A DNA stretch of 64,000 nt from Typha latifolia. Taxonomy: Eukaryota; Streptophyta; Magnoliopsida; Poales; Typhaceae. Each line of letters begins with the position of its first letter. The stretch's first letter is position 1. Both the position numbers and the translations under genes were made by a program. This document shows positions 37,601 to 46,600 of this stretch, piece after piece. Under the pieces are notes generated by a model. That model was given only the letters and a program-made list of their open reading frames with translations. It had not been told where the DNA came from and did no database searches. The stretch covers positions 6,882,001 through 6,946,000 of the forward strand of contig CM034111.1 of the NCBI GenBank assembly GCA_019914945.1. Direction: 5' to 3'.

Positions 37601-40600
37601 TGTAACGAACTAGCAATATATGTCATACGTTTAATATGCCCTCTCACATGCAGCTCTATGCACTGTATGTTAACATATTAAAGATAATAAGTGTCCAGCT
37701 GGTGGGGACACCACTTTTCGTCACGTTTATTCTCGTAAGTACAAAAGGGCTACACCCGTGGCCCTTTGGCTTAACGAGGGTTATGACTAGTCACCTTCTA
37801 GGGTTATTTTCGTCTTTTGTCTTTTACTTTATTTTGCCTATATAAAGGCTTGTAATCATCTTTTATGGGTTAATGAATATTTTGAGAGCTTTTGCCTATT
37901 GAGTGTTTGTTGGCGGATTCCAACGTCGATGGATTCCGACACCCCGATTGGTGGATTCCACGGGTTTGATTATTTCTCCCTACTTTTTCTTCTCAACTCT
38001 ACAATCAAGACGTTATCATGCATCAGCTTTGGTATCAGAGCAGATCATTTTCTAGTTTATGGACACTCCACCGCCTGGATTCTATGCAGCGCCTCATCTT
38101 TTCTTTGTCAGATCAATCGCTCCACGAACACCAAATCGCTATGAGATCCGTCGCCCGATAATATTAGGATCCGGATCCAAGTTATGGGATGAGATCACCC
38201 TCAAGGAGGAAAACAATAAACCATTACCATTACCCAATTTTTATACAAAGAGATAATCACAAGTAAGCTTTATTCAATAGATTTTCTTTCCCTATTTTAG
38301 ATTAAAAAAAAAAGCTCTAGAAAAAAGGAGAAAAAAAGAGCTCTCTGAAAAAAAAAAAGAGAAAAAAAGAAGAGCTCTCTGAAAAAAATAATAATAATAA
38401 TTCCGAAATTCAGTTTATTTGTTTCATCTTTATCTTTAATTTTGAATTTCGAAAATTTCGAAATTAATTTTAGAAGATTTTTTTTTCTTCTTTTTCTTAT
38501 TTATCTTTCGTTAATTTTAGGAAATTAGTTTCTATAATTTTGGGATTAATTTCCATAATTTTGGGGATTAGTTTTCAAAATTTTAGGGATTAGTTTCCAT
38601 AATTTTGGGAATTGATTTCCACAATTTTAGGGATTAGTTTCCACAATTTTAAGGGTTAGTTTTCATAATTTTTGAAAATTAGTTTTCCTCATTTTAGAAT
38701 AAATACCTATCTTATCTACTTTCCTAACTTAATCCCAACCAACCCAAAATCTAATCCCATTAACCCACTAGCCTAAACTTCTCCTCATTCCAAAACCCAA
38801 AGACCACTAACCAACTAAGCCCACCGGCCTAACCTAGCCTATCTTTTGGCCTTAGTGTATCGGTAGAAACCTACCTAAAACCGACCCGTTTACCTACAAC
38901 CCAATCCAAACCCATCGTCAACCCATCGTCATCTTCTTCCTCTTTAGCCCCAGCCGTCACTCACATCCATCATCCCATCTTCCTCTGTTTGCCGACATTG
39001 CCGCCGACCTCCACGGACGACGCCACCACCGATTTTCATGACCCTTTCTCTGCCGTGCCACCATCTTCACCACCACTGCCTACCGCTGCCCCTGCAGCCC
39101 TTGCTGCGGCCGCCGCTACCGCAGCCACCCGCTGCTGCAATTTTCAGCCGTCGCCACCGCCGCTATTGTCGGATTTCAGCCACCGTTATCACGACCACCC
39201 TCTACAGTGAACGTGCAACATTCGGTAACATCCATCCTTTCTTTACTGTTATTTGTTAGTCTTAAAATAACAACTGTCTTTCTGTTGGTATGGATCATAA
39301 CCATATTGAGCCTGTTATTGCCTGCTATTGCCTACCTATTTACATTGCTTAATTCATTTGTTTTATTTCAACAAGTGCTTGAGCCTGATATTGCCTACCT
39401 ACTTCTTTTTGTTTGTTACAAAAAAAAATAATTAATATTAACGATAGAACTAGCTAGGTTAGAGGGAAAGTCTTGACATATCTGTAGTCCCCGTTTCGAT
39501 CTCGGGAGCTTGTACTACTTGGTTTGCAATTTTTCTCCGAGTCCGACCGGCTCTTACTGAAAACTTCATAAGTGGCTGTAGGTTATTTTGGTCATTACTC
39601 CCTTATTGTTCATTGTGATCTCTTAGCTTGCATATCATCATTCATTTATTGCATTTATTTCTTTAGTGGTAGAGACACTTTATATGAACCTTCATAGTGG
39701 TAGGAGAGTCTCACCCTTCATCCCAGTCTGTTATGGAACCCAATACCATGGAAGATTTTCGTCGATTTTTATAAGAGTCCATTGAAACCATTACAACCAG
39801 ATTGGACGACTTCAATGCTCGTCTTGAGGCTATTGGGATAGGTCGTGACCAACATAAGACCAGGAGTGACGTCGGTGCGTCCAACACGGGTGCCATGCGT
39901 GCCGCTCCTAATATCGAGACCAATCGACAGACTCCATACTACCCTCACCATGAGAGAGGTCCTAAGAGAGAACTCCATAGACAACATTATCGTGAAGATA
40001 CATTTGATTTTATAATAACAGGGGGTTTAGAGGCAATGTTGCCTTTAGAGAATCTCAAAAACCATGACAATCAAATTATAAAAAATATTAAGGTGGATGC
40101 CCCAACTTTTGACGGTCGCTTAGATCCTGCTGTATTTACTAACCGGCTCCGTGAGATGGACCACTTCTTTGAGTGGTATGATCTACCAGAAAACCGACGC
40201 GTTAGATTTGCCTAGATGAAACTAGTCGGCTAAGCCAAACTGTTTTGGCAAAGTATAGAACAATTTTTAGTGCGAAGAAACCAACCGCCCATAATTCATT
40301 GGCATGAAATGAAAGAAAAATTAAAAGAAAAATATTTGCCACATTCTTATCTTGGTGACCTTTTGGATCAATGGAATAATTTTAAACAAGGAAATAGGCC
40401 TGTGAGCGATTATGTCTTCCAATTTGAGCAATATATGCTGAGGTGTAATGTTGTGGAGGATGAGAGGAAGACACTAAGTCGTTTTAGGCGTGGCCTTAAC
40501 GACGACATTCGAAGAGAGTTAGTTTTTCGGGAGGTTACCTCTTTGGACCAAGCTTATACTCTTGCGTTGAACTACGAGATAGTTAATAGGCAACAATTGC

Positions 40601-43600
40601 CTAGGCGACTAATTGGGCGCACCCCTCCCAGTTACGCACCTGCTGGCGTAAAAGCTCCACCATCATCGGTACCTACTAGAACTACCCAAACTGCCGCACC
40701 TGCCCAACTTGACAAATGGAAGGGGCCCCTCCATGAAACTACACCTGTTAATAACCCCCATCGATGTTATAAATATAGACAAGTTGGTCATGTAGCCTCA
40801 AACTGTCCTCAAAAGGCCTTTTATCTTGGGGAACATGATGACACTATCGAGAAAAATGAGCTCGATGAACAAGTTTATGAACCTGACCCTGATGATGTCC
40901 AAGATAGTGACGAAGATCGTGATTATGGAGACCATACTGTGGGTGTCGTTCATTGCGCTTTGACGCAACCCCGGGAGACGATGATTGGTGAATGAATGCA
41001 ATATTTCACACTTACATTAAATGTGGGACTATAGATTGCAAAGTCATCATCGACAGTGGGAGTTGTATTAACGCCGTCTCTTTTAACGTTATATCTTGCC
41101 TAGCGTTAAAGTCTACATCTCATCCGAATCCTTATAAGGTATCTTGGGTAAATAATTCTTCCATTGCTATAAATGAGAGATTCCTCGTTCCTATCACTTT
41201 TTTTTCTTATAAGGAAGATGTGTGGTGTGACATTGTGCCGATGGATGTAGGGCATATCATTTTAGGCCGCCCTTGGTTATAAAATCATGATGTAACTAAT
41301 TTTGGGCGTTCTAACTCGTGCTCTTTCAATTTTGAAGGCAAAAAGATTAAGATAAATCCTATGCGCCCTAAAATAATTAATAAAAATAACAAGAAAAATG
41401 CTCCGGTTTTGCACATAATAAATTCTAAGGAATTTGAAAAGGAAGCAAACTAAGACTTTATTGTGTTTGCCTTGGTGGCTCGTGACGTTGGGAGCACTAC
41501 CCTCACTCCATCATCCGACGAATCTGCTCCTATACTAAATGAGTTTCAAGATGTGTTCCCGGATGATCTACCGGACCAATTACCTCATTTACGCGATATC
41601 CAACATGCAATTGACTGTCCCTAGAGCGTCTCTTCCAAACTTGCCACATTATCGAATGAGCCCCAAAGAACATGTTGAACTACAACATCAGGTAAATGAA
41701 CTTCTTATGAAGGATTTTATTCACGAGAGCCTAAGCCGTTGCGCTGTGCCTGTCTTGCTCACGCCAAAGAAGGATGGGTCCTGGCGTATGTGTGTCAATA
41801 GTCGAGTCATCAATAGAATAACAGTCAAATATCATTTTCCTATTCCACGACTTAATGACATGCTTGATATGATGGCGGGAGCTTCAATTTTCTCTAAGAT
41901 CGATCTTAAAAGTGGTTATCACTAAATCCGAATTTGCCTAGGCGATGAATGGAAAATTGCTTTTAAGACAGAAAGACGGGTTGTATGAATGGTTGGTAAT
42001 GTCTTTCGGTTTATCAAATGCCCTAAGCACTTTCATGCGTATTATGACACAAGTGCTTCGCCTATTCATGGAAAAATTTCTTGTGGTGTATTTTAATGAT
42101 ATTTTGATTTATAGTTGATCAAAAGAGCTTCATTTGGACCATTTGCATCAAGTCTGTCTAGCGCTTTGCTGCTCAACTCTATGGCAATAGGAAGAAGTGT
42201 TCTTTTCTTGTCGATCAAGTCATCTTCATAGGATTTGTGGTTACTTCAGAAGGAGTCCGCACTGACCCTGAGAAGATCAAGGCAATTGTTGATTGGCCGG
42301 AACAACGAAATATTCATAATGTGTGTAGCTTTCATGGCCTTGCTACTTTTTATCGCCGCTTCATTCGAGGGTTTAGTACTATCATGTCGCCGATCACTGC
42401 TTGCTTGAAGAAAGGAGATTTTCATTGGAGTAAGGCAGCAAATTAGGCTTTTGAAGAGATTAGGAAGAAAATGACAATAGCGCATGTAATGCATCTTCCT
42501 GACTTTTCTAAAGCTTTCGAGGTGGAATGTGATGCCTCAGGCATCGGGATCGGCGGTGTCCTTAGCCAGGAACGCCATCCTGTTGCCTATTTTAGCGAAA
42601 AACTAAATGAGGCTAAGCAAAAGTATTCCACTTACGATAAAGAATTTTATGCGGTGATTCAAGCTTTACGCTATTGGTGCCATTATTTACTTCCGCATGA
42701 ATTCGTGCTTTATTCCGACCATGAAGCTCTTCGATTCCTAAATTCTCAAAAGAAACTAAATTCGAGACATGCTCGTTGGATCGAGTTCATACAGGAATAC
42801 ACTTTTGTACTCAAACATAGAGCTGGGGTTGAGAATAAGGCGGTTGATGCGCTTAGCTGAAGGGTTAACTTTTTGTCTGCCATTAGCATCAAAGTCACTG
42901 AGTTTGACAAAATGAAGGAAGCAGGCGAAATCGTTCTCACTTTGCTGACTGATCTGAACTTAGCTTTGCACAGTTATTCCCTCCAAGACAGTTACCTGTT
43001 TAAGGCTAACAAGCTTTGTGTTCCCCGTACGTTCGTGCGTGACTTCCTTGTTTGAGAGATCCATGCCGGTGGCCTATCGGGTCATTTTGGACGTGAGAAA
43101 ATCATTGAGGAAGTGGAGCGCCAAGTCTCAAACGTGACGTCGCAAAATTAGTTGGTTAATGTAGGACTAGCAAAGCACAGAAAACAAAACACTGGACTTT
43201 ACACTCTGTTACCTATGCCTGATCATCCGTGGCAGGATGTTAGTATGGATTTTGTCCTAGGATTGCCTCGCACATTTAGAAAACATGATTCAATCCTCGT
43301 GGTTGTGGATCGCTTCTCTAAGATGGCCCATTTTATTCCTTGTGCTAAGACCTCTGATGAGTCACAAGTGGCCAAATTGTACTTTGCTCATATCGTTAAG
43401 TTATATGGTCTTCCAAAAACTATTGTTTCCGACCGAGATGTTCGCTTTATAAACTATTTTTGGAAAACCTTATGGCACATGGTCGGCACAAAATTAAAAT
43501 TTTCTACTGCCTATCATCCTCAAATCGATGGTCAAACTGAAGTCGTTAATCGTAGTCTTAGAAATCTTTTGCGTTGTCTCGTGGGTAATCATAACAAAAA

Positions 43601-46600
43601 CTGGGATGCCATTCTTCCTATAGTCCAATTTGCATATAATAACTCCATTAATAGGTCTATTGGCATGAGCCCATTTGAAGTTCATGGTTTTAAAGCACGC
43701 AAACCTTTAGATCTGTTGCCTATGTCATCTCATTCTAGAGTCTCTGAATCTGTCGAAGCATTTGCACATCATGTTCATTCTTTGCATCAAGAGATCACTA
43801 AGCAAATTGAGACGAGTAATCACCAGTATAAATAACATGTCGACTTGCACAAATGTGCTAAGGAGTTCGATATTGGAGATTATGTTATGATTCGTCTCAG
43901 ACCCGAACAATTCCCTTCAGGAGCTGTTCGGAAGTTGCATGCCCGTAGTGCAGGACCTTTCCAAATTCTAAAACGTGTCAGTGCTAACGCTTATGTCATT
44001 GATATTCCCCCTGATTATGGCATTAGTTGTACTTTTAATATTGAGGATCTAGCAACCTACCATCCACCTATGCATATCCCTACCGAACCCTATGCTACAT
44101 CTACTACCCTTCCAGACATCCCTGCTGTGCCACCTACCACTTCTCCTTTCCCATCCACATCACTAGAAAAGATAGACACTATTTTAGATGATCAAATAAC
44201 ATCTACTGCAGAAAGAGGGGTTCACCGTTTTCTCATTCGATGGCACGGGCGACCGAGTCCGATTGTACGTGGATCACTCGCGAGGAGTTACAAAGCAGCT
44301 TGACCCTGACATTTTGGAGTACTATCAGAGCCACTCGACTGGGTCGAGTTTCTTCCACCCTGGGAGAGTTGGTGGGAACACCACTTTTCGTCACGTTTCT
44401 TCTCGTAAGCATAAAAGGGTTGCACCCGTGGCCCTTTAGCTTAACGAGGGTTATGACTAGTCACCTTCTAGGGCTATTTTCATCTTTTGTCTTTTACTAT
44501 TGCCTATATAAAAGCTTGTAATCATCTTTTATGGGTTAATGAATATTTTGAGAGCTTTTGCCTATTGAGTGTTTGTTGGTGGATTCCAACATCGGTGGAT
44601 TCTGACACCCCAATTGGTGGATTCCACGGGTTTGATTATTTCTCTCTACTTTTTCCTCTCAACTCTACAATCAAGATGTTGTCCTGCATCACCAGCCCTC
44701 TACACTGAACAAAAATAAATAATAGAAAATAGGGATTAAGCTAAATGATGTTTGAAATTTGGACCTATAGAAAAACATTCTGATATCATGTTAAATAACT
44801 TGTTGTCCCAAAAACTTAACTTGTGATATATGGATCAACAATGTATACCGCAGTTTTAACAAGCCCAATTGAGAAGTAGCTTGATTAAATATCAGCCCTC
44901 TATCCTTGTTTTCCATTTGGGGTTGCATAGTTTCTAGACACTTTACCTTCTTCTCTTATTTCAGCAAATAGTTTGCATAAGCAAGATTTTATGCAAGGTG
45001 TTGAATATAAGAAAACACCATATTTATGTTCACACTGAGATGCAACAATTGAGCATGGGAAAGATCAGGGAAAAACAAAATACGTTTTGCTAAAAGCATG
45101 AATACTAGCCAATTTACTCGCTTCTTTTCTCTCTGTCTCTTTTCATGTTGCTCTCATCCCTAAGAGCTGTCAGCGAGTCGTGCAACTTGTCATGCCAAGT
45201 GTAGGACAACACTTAAACCCTTTGCTTAAAATATCAATTGAATGGCTGAAACAAAGCAATTGTTAAGTAATTTGTAGATTAGACATCATACGTAATGGTT
45301 AAACCTTTCGTTTCACACATTTATTACTTTTTATAGTCTTCTAATGCTGCTGAATTTGTTATCTACTAGTATAGTCTTAAAGTCTTCTAATGCTGCTGAA
45401 TTTGTTACCTACTAGTATATAGTCTTTCAAGGACTTGTAATGAAACATCCACTACCAAAAAAGCACCTGCTAGTCACATGGGAATTACCCATGTGGTGCT
45501 CATGTGACCCGATTAACATTTCCATATAGTATTAAAGCAAAAATTGGTTTTACTAAAAAAAATATAAGTCCACAAGAAATAACTAACACAAAATACTGGC
45601 CACAACAAGCCTCTAGAATTATGTCCATACAACTCAAAATATCCAGCATACGTAGGAGCAATAATTTATCTAACAAAGTCAATATAAAACAACTAACAAT
45701 CAAGGAGTAGATAAATTCGTAATCCTCCTCTAGTTCTATAATATATTCTACTAAAAGATTATGAGCATAAATGTCCAGGAAGTGCAATCTACGATAGTCT
45801 AAAGATAACGTAAACATAATAATGTATAATTCATAGTCACAAAAATGCTTCAGTAATATGCAATCCAAATGTATGATAATGAAATCTCATTCATTGTCCC
45901 TTAACAACTTAGATTATCCATTTTTCAAATGTCAAAATACAATTATATAATCTCATATCATATTTTTCACTCACCCAAAATTTACACTAATTACTACTCG
46001 ACATATCATAATAGCTTGCATAAAGTAGCTCACGAAAAGCAGTCACAAATAATAGCTTGCATAAAGTAATACACAACAATGAGGGATATATAACTAGCGA
46101 TAACATTACTAGTACATGTCTGACGACATTGCATATGATCAAGTCGGTTGTCTATGATTGTCAAACTAAGAACTATCGTAAGCTCATAAACCTTATATCT
46201 AATATCATCGGACGTAGTGGAATCAGGAGCATGTAGCTCGAATTATTGCAGACAACAAAATAAGGAGAATGCAACTCAAAAAGATGCCCTAACCCTACGT
46301 CATCGAATACTGCTAGGTCTATAATCCCTTCCTCGCATATATAAGTTATATTATTATCTGCGCCATGTAATGTTTAGGATAATTATAGCACGCATGATTC
46401 TATAATGCATGGATCAGATCATCAGAAATATAATAAACAAATACAATAAAGAATAGAGCGTAACGAATATGATGCATGCTATAATATATCTACTTTGTTA
46501 TAATAATTACCACATCATGTTACAGTCTATATTATTCCTAGACTATAGAAGATTTATTTGCCTAGAAAGTATATTCGAATTGCAATAAACTCTCCTCAAA

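Larger units (their letters stand above)
37700..44691 (+). mobile_element. Element B: complete but dead Ty3/gypsy chromovirus, target duplication CCAGC
   Basis: LTRs are at 37700-38025 and 44370-44691, flanked by CCAGC (37695-37699 and 44692-44696). The primer site TGGTATCAGAGC is at 38030-38041. Order: leader, gag, protease, reverse transcriptase, RNase H, integrase, chromodomain, purine tract. Stops and frameshifts occur in every domain. It lies in the same orientation as HMA1 in the last intron. Confidence 0.95.

Noticed and set aside
45500..45868. 122-codon minus-strand hydrophobic frame.
   Set aside because: It falls inside repeat J; AT-rich DNA commonly gives such hydrophobic frames and the other J copy does not preserve it.
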